64,000 nt of DNA. Origin: Flavobacterium sp. LC2016-01. GTDB lineage: Bacteria > Bacteroidota > Bacteroidia > Flavobacteriales > Flavobacteriaceae. A program made the translations under genes and the position numbers. This document shows positions 51,964 to 59,836 of this stretch, piece by piece (position 1 is the first letter of the stretch; each line of letters starts with the position of its first letter). The stretch covers positions 62,001-126,000 of the forward strand of contig NZ_WMIC01000004.1 in NCBI RefSeq assembly GCF_009711135.1, given 5' to 3'. Under the pieces are notes generated by a model that saw only the letters and a list, made by a program, of their open reading frames with translations, had not been told where the DNA came from and made no database searches.

Positions 51964-52614
51964 TTAACCAACTAGTTGTTTAAAGTAATTTTCAATCAGT
52001 TCTCTCAGTTTTATTATTTCGGCTTCAAAATTTTTAACATCACTATTAGCATTAATCCGAATAACAGCATGGTTAACTGCTTTAATCTCATTTTCAGTTG
52101 TACCATATATACGCTGCATATCACTCGGACTTCCGCTTTTGTCTTCTCGTTCGATTAATAGATTATATTCCACTATACACACTTTCTCTATTTTTTCACT
52201 TTTTTCCTGCAGTATTTTAGCGTGTGCAATAATTTCATCCGTTAATAGAATTCTATTTCGGTGGCAATATTGGAATGTCAAAGCGTAGGTTTCCTGAAAT
52301 CGGGTTAGATTTGATTTCAGCAGGTTATGGCTTAAGTATGAGGGCTTAGTGAAATGCGTAAAACTGTAATGATACGCCACAATCATGTCATACATCTTTT
52401 TTAAGCACTCAATTTGTAGTTCGGTGTGTCTTGTAAACTTGATTTCTTTTTTAGACAGTTCTGCCTTAAACGTTTCAATTGTCTCAGACAGTTTAACGCT
52501 TTGAAAATATCGAACTATACCAATTATTATAATTACTGCTAACAAAATCCAAGAAGTGACATCTTTATAATTCACGACTACATTTTTTGCTAGTTCAATT
52601 GAAATGTCATCCAT
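51964..52614 (-). CDS. Membrane-anchored helical protein of unknown function
   Basis: The protein has 216 residues. A single TM helix lies near the N-terminus (SWILLAVIIIIGIVRYF, about 21-37), and the remainder is a long cytoplasmic helical bundle or coiled coil with QYCHRNRILLTDEIIAHAKILQEKSEKIEK and an acidic C-terminus (NFEAEIIKLRELIENYF). It starts 2 bp after the stop codon of the 74-residue gene, so the two form a pair. I do not recognise the family. A single-span protein with a helical body beside a small Cys-rich partner would fit a toxin/immunity or phage-response pair, but nothing in the sequence proves it. Confidence 0.6.
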   Translation of the reverse strand: MDDISIELAKNVVVNYKDVTSWILLAVIIIIGIVRYFQSVKLSETIETFKAELSKKEIKFTRHTELQIECLKKMYDMIVAYHYSFTHFTKPSYLSHNLLKSNLTRFQETYALTFQYCHRNRILLTDEIIAHAKILQEKSEKIEKVCIVEYNLLIEREDKSGSPSDMQRIYGTTENEIKAVNHAVIRINANSDVKNFEAEIIKLRELIENYFKQLVG

Positions 52615-52616
52615 TC

Positions 52617-52841
52617 TTAAAATTTAAACCCTTTTTTAAAAATATTATTTATTGACGCAGTAATTTGGTCTGTTGTCATCTTTGTCGCTTTCGATGTCAA
52701 TTCCTTATTAAACTCTGCACAGCAAGAGGAGAACTGAAATCCTGTTGTTGTTACCTCAATTGCAGCTTGCTTTTGATGTACTGGACAAACTTCATTTTCC
52801 AATGCTTGTTTTATTGCGTAATTATCTACTGAATCATTCAT
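52617..52841 (-). CDS. Small CPxH/CC-motif protein paired with the membrane protein
   Basis: The protein has 74 residues: CPVHQKQAAIEV near residue 19 and FSSCCAEF near residue 38 give three or four Cys and one His that could hold a zinc ion. The C-terminal half is a charged helix. It precedes the membrane protein by 2 bp in the same direction and must be co-transcribed. A short protein with this C-P-x-H...C-C arrangement occurs in various mobile-island neighbourhoods as far as I recall. No function is proposed. Confidence 0.55.
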   Translation of the reverse strand: MNDSVDNYAIKQALENEVCPVHQKQAAIEVTTTGFQFSSCCAEFNKELTSKATKMTTDQITASINNIFKKGFKF

Positions 52842-52910
52842 AGTTTATTTTGTTAAAATTTATATTAATGTATAATTATAAAACTCTCTTGTTTGTATTA
52901 TGATGTTATT

Positions 52911-53066
52911 TTATATTTCTTCTTTTTTAGTATAATCAAGTATGTCGGTTAGATTCACAAATTGAAATTGATCCAAGCCTAAATAAAGTTGATGATGATT
53001 AGCATCAGCATAAAGTTTTACAGCAACAGATTGCTTTTTTATTCGGTAAATAAAGATTTTATATTC
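52911..53066 (-). pseudogene. Coding-looking open frame without a normal start codon
   Basis: On the minus strand, a frame closed by TAA at 52911-52913 is open back to a TAA at 53067-53069. It reads ...RIKKQSVAVKLYADANHHQ, then LYLGLDQFQFVNLTDILDY. The amino-acid pattern (hydrophobic alternation, ending KKEEI) looks like real protein sequence and follows directly after the 160-residue frame ending at 53039. No ATG, GTG or TTG exists in frame. It may be a gene tail, a frameshift relic or a start at a rare codon. Confidence 0.35.
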
Positions 53067-53464
53067 TTATTTAATCTGCACAGCCATCTCTGGAAAAGAA
53101 ATCTCTGATCACATTTTGAAACAGGATCAATATAGGTAACTGAAATCTTTTCTATATAATCCTCAATTACAGATCCGGTAAGCTGGTTGATTTCTTCTCT
53201 TTTCTGCTGCACCATTTCTTCAATCTGTTTTTCTGTTAATACTGTTCCAGCATCGGCTGATGCGGTGCGAATTAATTGTCTTATAAAGTCTCTTTCCTCA
53301 GCAATACACTGTGTTATATGTTTTCCGTATTCCTGCTCGGGATCGAAAAAGTCATCAGGGTCATTGTACTGTATGAATTCTGTTTTTGAATAAAGTTTCT
53401 GCATAAATCTCTGATGAAGATCTTCGGTGCTCATGCCGTTGAAATAATCGGTATCCTGTTTCAT
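53039..53464 (-). CDS. Uncharacterised protein next to the SRAP gene
   Basis: The product has 141 residues from the ATG at 53464, which lies 10 bp after the SRAP stop. An ATG at 53521 would overlap SRAP by 47 bp and is less likely. It is soluble and charged, with a helix rich in Asp/Glu (DPDDFFDPEQEYGKHITQCIAEERDF) and a later QKREEINQLTGSVIEDYIEKISV. A C-terminal basic patch FLFQRWLCRLNKNIK may bind nucleic acid. I do not recognise it. Its closeness to SRAP suggests co-expression in DNA repair, which is only context. Confidence 0.55.
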   Translation of the reverse strand: MKQDTDYFNGMSTEDLHQRFMQKLYSKTEFIQYNDPDDFFDPEQEYGKHITQCIAEERDFIRQLIRTASADAGTVLTEKQIEEMVQQKREEINQLTGSVIEDYIEKISVTYIDPVSKCDQRFLFQRWLCRLNKNIKSLFTE

Positions 53465-53474
53465 ATAGCTGGTA

Positions 53475-54101
53475 TTAATTTGACGGAAATGCCACCAGAT
53501 TTCCTTCATAGGGAAATGCAAATTCTTGAATCTTTACAGATTGATCGAGCCATGCTGATTCATCCTGTTTTTTAAGCATTATAGGCATTCGCATTTTGTG
53601 GTTGTGCACAAAGCGCATTGTCTCATTTGCTTTGGTTGTTACCATAGTGTATGTGTTTTTTATTTCGTCAGTCAGAGGGTCAGTCCACGAGGAATACAAA
53701 CCTGCAAAGGTGAAGATTTCATCATCCTGTGAATTGATCTGGTATTTGTCCTTGCTTTTTCCTTTTTCGTCCTTCCAGTGCCATTCGTAATAGGCTGAAG
53801 CGATTATAAGGCAGCGGTTATGGGTTATATTATTGAATGATGCTTTCTCGTCAATGGTTTCAATTCGGGCATTGAGCGTGTTTTTTCTGAACTCGATGTC
53901 TTTTGCCCAGGAAGGCAGAAGCCCCCAGGTATAATCCGTTGTGATAAGATGCGGAGAGGAATTGAGTATCACAGGGATGTTGGGATGGGAAAATCCGTTT
54001 ATGAAATCCGACTGCAGATACGTTTCCTCATTGTCGAGTTCTGCATTAAATCGTCTTTTGAGATCTTCTATCGAGGCATTCTGCTGGGTGTAATAACACA
54101 T
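53475..54101 (-). CDS. SOS response-associated peptidase-like protein (SRAP/HMCES, YedK family)
   Basis: This SRAP protein has 208 residues. These proteins form a covalent DNA-protein crosslink at abasic sites in single-stranded DNA and so protect them. The catalytic Cys2 is exposed after Met removal (MCYYTQ), and other active-site residues are Asn77 (TLNARIETI), Glu106 (ASAYYEWH) and His168 (HNHKMRMPIML). The length is normal. It lies near a DnaE2-type polymerase and a DinB, a combination typical of bacterial translesion and SOS cassettes. No LexA-type palindrome is seen in front of it in the 100 bp I checked. Confidence 0.92.
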   Translation of the reverse strand: MCYYTQQNASIEDLKRRFNAELDNEETYLQSDFINGFSHPNIPVILNSSPHLITTDYTWGLLPSWAKDIEFRKNTLNARIETIDEKASFNNITHNRCLIIASAYYEWHWKDEKGKSKDKYQINSQDDEIFTFAGLYSSWTDPLTDEIKNTYTMVTTKANETMRFVHNHKMRMPIMLKKQDESAWLDQSVKIQEFAFPYEGNLVAFPSN

Positions 54102-54209
54102 AATTTTCCGTTTTAAGGCTGTTTTAAAAATGTCTTATCCTGACACAAATAGGCCCTCGTAAAGGCTTTTGTGCTTTTAATTGAGCTTAAGTTTGACAAA
54201 ACGTATCTT

Positions 54210-54362
54210 ATGGAATTATACCCAATAGACATTAAACGCATTGAAAGACTTTTAAAAGAAAATGAAAAGCGAAAAAAGACGCTTTGGAAAAGAAACAGTA
54301 CAAATCTGCTGTACTTTATGTTTGTTTTTCTATTTCTTTTTTTACTTCTCTATCAAATTTAG
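54210..54362 (+). CDS. Possible small membrane protein
   Basis: The protein has 50 residues from an ATG at 54210: MELYPIDIKRIERLLKENEK followed by a basic linker (KRKKTLWKRNSTN) and one C-terminal TM helix (LLYFMFVFLFLFLLLYQI). Upstream, TAAGTTTG (54188-54195) fits the -7 consensus TAnnTTTG with a TTTG further up, so a promoter is plausible, and the start would lie close to the expected transcription start. It runs against the minus-strand genes on either side. It could be spurious, but the topology (basic, then hydrophobic tail) is what a real single-span protein looks like. Confidence 0.4.
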   Translation: MELYPIDIKRIERLLKENEKRKKTLWKRNSTNLLYFMFVFLFLFLLLYQI

Positions 54363-54392
54363 TTCATTCTTAGGACTTTACATAAATAAAAT

Positions 54393-57300
54393 TCAAAATT
54401 TCATTCTGTGGCGCGGCAGATTAATTTCGTGCTCCTGCGGATAAGGCTGGCGGTGTGTGCTGCTGACATCCTGTTTGATATTGTGCTGGGTGGTATATCT
54501 CTTGTCCGAGTCCGAATATCTGGGATCAGGGATAAAAGGCATTTTTGCCATCCTTGAAATGGTGATGGTCGGGAAATGATAGTCAATTTCCACGGTCCCC
54601 AAAAGCAGGTAGCAGCCGCCTCCCTGAAATGGATTATTTGCCAGACTGTCGGGGAAATGCGCCGTATCAAAATAGGCTCCCTCGTTATCGATCCACGTCC
54701 CGAAATACATATTGCCCCTTTTGGTAGGCACCTGTTTTGTCGAGATGAGATAAGCCAGCATTCGGACCTGTCTTTTATGGTATTTCAAAAGGTCGCGCAC
54801 CATCACATCACCTCGGTGTCTGGTCTGCAGCAGATCAAAAACGGTGCAGGAAACCGGGAAATTCAGAAGCTCGATTTCATCAAAAGCATCCTCAAATACA
54901 GAGCGCTCGAGAACAGGCAGTTTGAACTCTTTTGCAGGCTGCTCAATGAGCATAAGCCCGCGGTTTTCCGGCTTGAAATTATTCATCAAAAGGCTTACCT
55001 GTACCAGCAGCTGGTTTTTGGTTTTTCCCGTAAAGCGGAAAGCGCCGATAAAAATAAGAACTTTCACATTCTCAATGCCCATCGGCACCCTGTTTATGAA
55101 ATCCTCCAGCGATTTATAAAAACCGTTTCTCTCGCGTTCATAAGAGATGAACTGCGAGAGTTTAGAATCAAGGCCTTGCAGGTGCATAAAACCCAGATAA
55201 ATATCGCTGCCGTACAGAGCGGTTTCATATTCGCTTTTGTTCACGCAGGGAGTATGTATCACAGCACCGGCCATTCTGGCTTCATGCACATAGATTTCAG
55301 TTCTGTAAAATCCTCCCTGATTATTGATTACGGCAACCATGAATTCAATAGGGTAGTGCACCTTCAGGTAAAGGCTCTGGTAGCTTTCTACGGCATAGGA
55401 GGCAGAATGCGCCTTGCAGAAGGAGTAACCAGCAAAGGATTCAATCTGGCGGTAGATTTCCTGGCTCAGCGCTTCGGGATGACCTTTTGCGGCAGCTGCA
55501 ATAAAGAAATCGTCCTTTACTTTCTGAAGCGCCGCTTTTGAGCGTCCCTTGCCCGACATGGCACGTCTGAGGATATCTCCGTCGGCGGCCGAGAGCCCGC
55601 CGTAATGCAGGGCAATTTTGATCACGTCTTCCTGATACACCATAATACCGTAGGTTTCTCCGAGCTCCTTTTCAAAAACCGGATGGAAGTATTCAAATTT
55701 TGACGGGTTGTTATGACGGAAGATATATTCCTTCATCATTCCCGATTGCGCTACTCCGGGACGGATAATGGATGATGCCGCCACGAGTGTCTTATAATCG
55801 CCGCATTTTAGACGGCGTAATAGGCCCCGCATAGCGGGACTTTCGATGTAAAAGCATCCTATTGTGCGTCCTTGGGCCAGATAGACGTTTGCGGACTGTT
55901 CATTTTTTGATATTCTTGTGTCGCGGATATTGATGCGAATGCCTCTGTTCTGCTCAATTATTTTCACCGTGTCATCAATATGGCCGATGCCTCTCTGGCT
56001 TAGGATGTCAAATTTATCAAAACCGATATCCTCTGCCGTATGCATATCAAAGAGCACGATGGGAAAACCTTTCGGGGGCATTTCCAACGGCGTATAATTG
56101 GTCAGCGGTTCTTCCGATATCAGGATCCCGCAGGAATGCATGCTGCGCATATTTGGATATTTCTCGAGCATCATGCCGTATTCCTGAACCAGTTTGACAA
56201 TGGAATTCGGCTGATGGAATTTCATTGGATTCTTGGCCAGCAGATCAAGCTCGTCTTTCGGCAGTCCGAATACCTTGCCGACCTCCCGGAAAATCGAGCG
56301 GTATTTGAATTCGACGTTCGTGCCGCAGAAAGCAACATTCTCATAACCGTAACGGTCAAAGATATATTTCAGTATCACATCACGTTCTTTCCAGCTCCAG
56401 TCGATGTCAAAATCTGGAGGGCTCTTGCGGTTCTCATTCAGAAAGCGCTCAAAATACAGGTCAAGCTCCAAAGGACAGATATCGGTTATTCCCAGACAGT
56501 AGGCAATAATGCTGTTGGCGCCCGAGCCCCTTCCGATATGAAGGAAACCCCGGCTGTTGCTGTAACGGATAATATCCCAGGTAATGAGAAAATAACCGCT
56601 GAATTCAAGGTCATTGATCACTTTGAGCTCTTTTTCAACGCGCGCTTTTGCTTCTGCATTATGGCGCCCGTACCGCCATACCAGACCTTCTTCGGCAAGA
56701 GTGGTCAAAAGGGCAATGTCCCCTTTTTTGTTTTTGGTGTAATGTTTTTTGTTTTTTGGGCTCTCAAAATCATACTGAAAATTGCAGTGCTCGATTATGT
56801 ACCGGGTATTCTGGATGATCTCGGGATAATCTTTATACAAGGCGGCAAGTTCCGTTTCGGGAATCATCATATCCGATTTTCTGCAGCAGTCCTCAGGCCC
56901 GAGTTTGGACAGAAGTTCATTGAGGTCAACGGCGCGCAGGATCCGGTGCAGGTTGTATTCCCTTTTGGTGCGGAAAACCACAGGCTGAAGAACAACCATT
57001 TTAGAAATCTTCTTTTTAAGTTCCGGCATAAAAAGCCTGCCGAGCTGGTCAGGCTGGATGCCGATATATTCATTCTCGCCAAGCTGTTCAGGCGCATTTT
57101 CCAGCGTATAGATAAAATAAACCGATTCAAAAGACGGCGCCTTTTCCGGCAGGGGATTCCCGCTGAAATTATGATCGGTCAGAAAGCGGTTCATCCGGGC
57201 AAGCCCTGCTGCATTTTTGGCAAGACCGATATAACGCAATTTATGCCTGCAGCGGAATTCTATTCCGACAAGCGGCTTTATACCTGAGGCTTCGCAGCCT

Positions 57301-57446
57301 TTTATAAAATCATAAATCCCCGTTACGGTATTGATGTCGGTCAAGGCGGCTGCCGTGACTCCGCACTCTGCCGCCTGTCTTATCAGATCATCCAGCGGAA
57401 TAGTGCCGTAGCGCAGGGAATGAAAAGAGTGGCAGTTGAGAAACAT
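54393..57446 (-). CDS. dnaE2: Error-prone DNA polymerase III alpha (DnaE2-type)
   Basis: This C-family DNA polymerase has 1017 residues and is shorter than replicative DnaE (about 1150). It has an N-terminal PHP domain (NCHSFHSLRYG... and LVGIEFRCRHK), the polymerase palm with catalytic PPDFDIDW (Asp345 and Asp347), a fingers/thumb region and a C-terminal helix-hairpin-helix/OB part. Like DnaE2 proteins it lacks a long tau-binding tail. It starts 3 bp downstream of the dinB stop, so both are made from one transcript. Such a pair performs translesion synthesis after DNA damage. In other bacteria ImuA or ImuB accompanies it; here the partner is a DinB-type polymerase. Long open frames on the opposite strand are shadows of its biased codons. 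Confidence 0.93.
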   Translation of the reverse strand: MFLNCHSFHSLRYGTIPLDDLIRQAAECGVTAAALTDINTVTGIYDFIKGCEASGIKPLVGIEFRCRHKLRYIGLAKNAAGLARMNRFLTDHNFSGNPLPEKAPSFESVYFIYTLENAPEQLGENEYIGIQPDQLGRLFMPELKKKISKMVVLQPVVFRTKREYNLHRILRAVDLNELLSKLGPEDCCRKSDMMIPETELAALYKDYPEIIQNTRYIIEHCNFQYDFESPKNKKHYTKNKKGDIALLTTLAEEGLVWRYGRHNAEAKARVEKELKVINDLEFSGYFLITWDIIRYSNSRGFLHIGRGSGANSIIAYCLGITDICPLELDLYFERFLNENRKSPPDFDIDWSWKERDVILKYIFDRYGYENVAFCGTNVEFKYRSIFREVGKVFGLPKDELDLLAKNPMKFHQPNSIVKLVQEYGMMLEKYPNMRSMHSCGILISEEPLTNYTPLEMPPKGFPIVLFDMHTAEDIGFDKFDILSQRGIGHIDDTVKIIEQNRGIRINIRDTRISKNEQSANVYLAQGRTIGCFYIESPAMRGLLRRLKCGDYKTLVAASSIIRPGVAQSGMMKEYIFRHNNPSKFEYFHPVFEKELGETYGIMVYQEDVIKIALHYGGLSAADGDILRRAMSGKGRSKAALQKVKDDFFIAAAAKGHPEALSQEIYRQIESFAGYSFCKAHSASYAVESYQSLYLKVHYPIEFMVAVINNQGGFYRTEIYVHEARMAGAVIHTPCVNKSEYETALYGSDIYLGFMHLQGLDSKLSQFISYERERNGFYKSLEDFINRVPMGIENVKVLIFIGAFRFTGKTKNQLLVQVSLLMNNFKPENRGLMLIEQPAKEFKLPVLERSVFEDAFDEIELLNFPVSCTVFDLLQTRHRGDVMVRDLLKYHKRQVRMLAYLISTKQVPTKRGNMYFGTWIDNEGAYFDTAHFPDSLANNPFQGGGCYLLLGTVEIDYHFPTITISRMAKMPFIPDPRYSDSDKRYTTQHNIKQDVSSTHRQPYPQEHEINLPRHRMKF

Positions 57447-57449
57447 GAT

Positions 57450-58631
57450 CTATTTTTTGCGTTTTAAAATTTCGTCTTTATTGTTAGGTTTGAAAGATGC
57501 GCCGGCGCATCTCATCACGGCATCAAATCCGTAACGGGTCTTCATTCTGTCCATGGCCTGATATAGGGAAAGCATTTCCTCGGTATCATTGAAAAGATCA
57601 ATCTGATATGTTCCCCTGACCAGTCCGCTGAAGCGCACTCCGATGAGGCGCAGCCTCATGCGGCGCTGGTACAGTTTGGTAAAGAGATCAGTGACGGTCT
57701 GGGTCAGAATATGATCCGCTGAGGTGTACGGCACCCTTGACTGCTTGGTTTCGGTATCAAAGTTGGCGTACCTTATTTTGACGGTCACCGTTGAGGTGAG
57801 CCATTCTTCTGCACGCAGCTGGTAGGCCAGTTTCTCCACCATCCCCTGCAGGATCCGGTTTAATTTCATTACGTCGATGGTGTCCTGGGAGAAGGTATGC
57901 TCGGTTGAAATTGATTTTCTTTCCGTGTAGGGCTCTACAGGTGTGTTGTCAATGCCATTGGCTTTTTTCCAGAGCTCGTTGCCGTTTTTGCCGATCATCT
58001 GCTGCAGGGATTCGGCCGGCATCTCAGAGAGTGTCCGGATGGTGCGGATGCCGATTCTCGAAAGAAGCTCAAAGGTTTTCTGGCCGACCATCGGGATTTT
58101 TCGGATGGAGAGCGGATTCAAAAAAGACTGCACCAGATGCTCGGGAATTTCAAGGTTCTGCTTCTGTTTGCCCTCGCCGGTTCCGATTTTCGAAACGGTT
58201 TTGTTGACCGAAAGGGCAAAGGTGAGGGGAAGGCCTGTTTCCTTTGTGATGCGGTGCGCGAGCTCATCAGTCCATTTGTAGCTGCCGTAGAATTTATCCA
58301 TGCCGGTAATGTCCAGATAAAATTCATCAATGCTTGCTTTTTCCACTACTGGCGCTTTTTCCTGAATGATCTCGGTAATGTCATGGGAAAGCCTGGAATA
58401 GAGTTCCATGTCGCCTTTCATAATTTTTGCCTGAGGGCAGAGCTTCATGGCCATATGGATCGGCATGGCGGAACGCACGCCGAATTTTCTGGCTTCGTAA
58501 GAACAGGATGCCACAACGCCCCTGTCGCCTCCGCCGATGATAAGCGGTATGCCGTTAAGTTCTGAATTTGTCAGCCTTTCGCAGGATACGAAAAACGTGT
58601 TCATGTCGATGTGTACAATTGCCCGGCTCAT
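57450..58631 (-). CDS. dinB: Y-family DNA polymerase (DinB/Pol IV-like)
   Basis: The polymerase has 393 residues from the ATG at 58631 (MSRAIVHIDMNTFF). An ATG four codons upstream at 58643 is also open, but the -7 element at 58655-58662 would leave it almost no leader. Palm motifs are DMNTFFVSCE (metal-binding Asp) and SIDEFYLDITGM (catalytic Asp and Glu), with the steric-gate FF. HhH signatures in the thumb follow at IPMVGQKTFELLSRIGI, and the little-finger domain ends KTRYGFDAVMRCAGASF. It lacks an obvious beta-clamp-binding tail, which ends instead in a short basic KILKRKK-like stretch. It should add nucleotides opposite lesions, in partnership with DnaE2, whose gene follows after 3 bp. 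Confidence 0.93.
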   Translation of the reverse strand: MSRAIVHIDMNTFFVSCERLTNSELNGIPLIIGGGDRGVVASCSYEARKFGVRSAMPIHMAMKLCPQAKIMKGDMELYSRLSHDITEIIQEKAPVVEKASIDEFYLDITGMDKFYGSYKWTDELAHRITKETGLPLTFALSVNKTVSKIGTGEGKQKQNLEIPEHLVQSFLNPLSIRKIPMVGQKTFELLSRIGIRTIRTLSEMPAESLQQMIGKNGNELWKKANGIDNTPVEPYTERKSISTEHTFSQDTIDVMKLNRILQGMVEKLAYQLRAEEWLTSTVTVKIRYANFDTETKQSRVPYTSADHILTQTVTDLFTKLYQRRMRLRLIGVRFSGLVRGTYQIDLFNDTEEMLSLYQAMDRMKTRYGFDAVMRCAGASFKPNNKDEILKRKK

Positions 58632-58654
58632 AATCTTAATCATTTTATACTCAT

Positions 58655-58662
58655 CAAAATTA
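58655..58662 (-). promoter_or_regulatory. -7 promoter element of the dinB-dnaE2 operon
   Basis: On the minus strand the box reads TAATTTTG, a perfect match to TAnnTTTG, 23 bp from the preferred start at 58631. No obvious -33 TTTG is at ideal distance. I saw no palindrome of the LexA type. Confidence 0.6.
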
Positions 58663-58742
58663 GTACGGATAATAACAATTTATAAAAATAAAATGTTCTA
58701 AATAATAACAAAATCTAAAAAGCCTTATTTTTCGGGACATAA

Positions 58743-58768
58743 AAAAAGCACCCAAATCGGTGCTTTTT
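58743..58768 (-). terminator. Terminator downstream of the DUF6965-like gene
   Basis: AAAAAGCACC (58743-58752) and GGTGCTTTTT (58759-58768) make a perfect 10-bp stem with a 6-nt loop and flanking T/A runs, so it could work in both directions. It separates the gene at 58801 from dinB. Confidence 0.85.
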
Positions 58769-58800
58769 TGCTTTATTAAGAATTTACGGAAGGATCAGAA

Positions 58801-59040
58801 TTATTCAGTTGCAGGTTTCTCACTGGTTTGCTGGGGAGCTGTTTTTTTCATAAGGAGATAAAAATCCCTCAGATGCCACCATGCCGGGCATCGGTCTATC
58901 GGGCCGTTAAAATTTCTGATGGTGGTATAACAGCTGTTGAGGAAAACCTGCGAGTCGGTGATCTTTGCCCACGGAGTCCATTCCACTTCCTTGGGCGGCG
59001 GATTGTTCTCAAAATGGCGTTTTATTTCTTCATGATTCAT
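58801..59040 (-). CDS. Small DUF6965-like protein
   Basis: The protein has 79 residues with no signal or TM segment. It opens with a helix, MNHEEIKRHFENNPPPKEVEW, and continues WTPWAKITDSQVFLNSCYTTIRNFNG, then PAWWHLRDFYLLMKKT. I recall this pattern (short helix, P-K-E-V, 'K-I-x-D-x-x-x-F-L', then an L-x-x-L-x-x-L helix) from a small Bacteroidota family often found in conjugative-element-derived DNA (DUF6965), but the match is from memory. It lies 58 bp after the RadC-like gene and ends in the terminator at 58743-58768. Function is unknown. Confidence 0.6.
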   Translation of the reverse strand: MNHEEIKRHFENNPPPKEVEWTPWAKITDSQVFLNSCYTTIRNFNGPIDRCPAWWHLRDFYLLMKKTAPQQTSEKPATE

Positions 59041-59098
59041 AGGGCAAAATTACTTAAAAAACCAGAGCAGACCAAGGGCATGAAAGAAGAAAACGCCC

Positions 59099-59569
59099 TT
59101 AAAGGGCGCCTTCTTCTGCAAAAGAGTAATAGGTCTCAGGGGTCACGATCAGGTGGTCGAGCAGGGGAATATCCATCAGTTTTCCTGCTTCACGGATTTT
59201 TCGGGTGATATTCCTGTCTGTCTCGGAAGGGACTGTCTTTCCTGAGGGATGGTTGTGGGTGATGATGATCCCGACGGCGGCGGCTTTCAGGGCTGCCGCG
59301 AAAAGCAGGCGCATATCAACCACGGTTCCCGAGATGCCTCCCGAGGAGACCTCGTAGATTCCCAGAACCCTGTTGGACTGGTTGAGCAGCAGCACTTTGA
59401 ACTGCTCAAGGAATTCTATCTTGCCGGGATCCCAGCTGTCCATCAGTATTCGGTAAGCATCTCTGGAAGAACCGATATAGGGTCTTTCAGTGCTTTTTAC
59501 TTTGGTTTTATAGATCAGTTCGATTTCTGATACTTTCTGCCAGTCTGTGTTTTGATGCTGATTTTTCAT
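59099..59569 (-). CDS. RadC-like JAB/MPN metal-dependent protein
   Basis: The product has 156 residues from the ATG at 59569; upstream codons to 59638 are open but read like untranslated leader. It is the JAB/MPN module of RadC alone, with the metal-binding signature HNHPSGKTVPSETD (two His and Asp) and E-x-x-x upstream in the family position (SEIELIYKTK). The helix-hairpin-helix domain of true RadC is missing. Such stand-alone versions are typical of Bacteroidota mobile elements, where their role is unproven; deconjugation of an adduct or protease-like activity is possible. It lies between PcfJ and the DUF6965-like gene. Confidence 0.9.
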   Translation of the reverse strand: MKNQHQNTDWQKVSEIELIYKTKVKSTERPYIGSSRDAYRILMDSWDPGKIEFLEQFKVLLLNQSNRVLGIYEVSSGGISGTVVDMRLLFAAALKAAAVGIIITHNHPSGKTVPSETDRNITRKIREAGKLMDIPLLDHLIVTPETYYSFAEEGAL

Positions 59570-59797
59570 AGCTGCTGTAGTTTTAAGATTAATTACAGCA
59601 CCGCTTCCCGGACAGGGCTGAGCGAACGCAGAAAGCAACGCAATAAAGCAGGAGCGCAGCCCTGCATTTATGGGGGAATTTTTTGCGGAGAACCGAAAGC
59701 CGTGCCCGAACTTTGTGATGAAATTGACTTAACATCCGCAATAGCTCCTAAACCAGGACTGTCCGATATGCCTAAAAGTGTCTGCGCGCCAAAAAAA

Positions 59798-59819
59798 ACC
59801 GCAGTTAAAAATCTGCGGT
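59798..59819 (-). terminator. Terminator after the pcfJ-like gene
   Basis: ACCGCAG (59798-59804) and CTGCGGT (59813-59819) form a 7-bp GC-rich stem with an 8-nt loop and are followed by eight T residues on the minus strand. It lies just after the stop at 59837. Confidence 0.82.
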
Positions 59820-59836
59820 GTCAATAGTGGAGAGGG

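Noticed and set aside
41519..53038. Integrase or transposase that would explain the island
   Set aside because: None of the open frames has tyrosine or serine recombinase or DDE motifs; the mobilising enzyme is absent or outside the window.
54576..55541. 321-codon plus-strand frame opposite dnaE2
   Set aside because: Same reason; the opposite strand encodes a well-conserved polymerase, and this frame has no supporting features.
56040..57287. 415-codon open frame on the plus strand opposite dnaE2
   Set aside because: It is the antisense shadow of the PHP/palm region. The minus-strand protein has full polymerase motifs, and the translation of the shadow has no recognisable domain.
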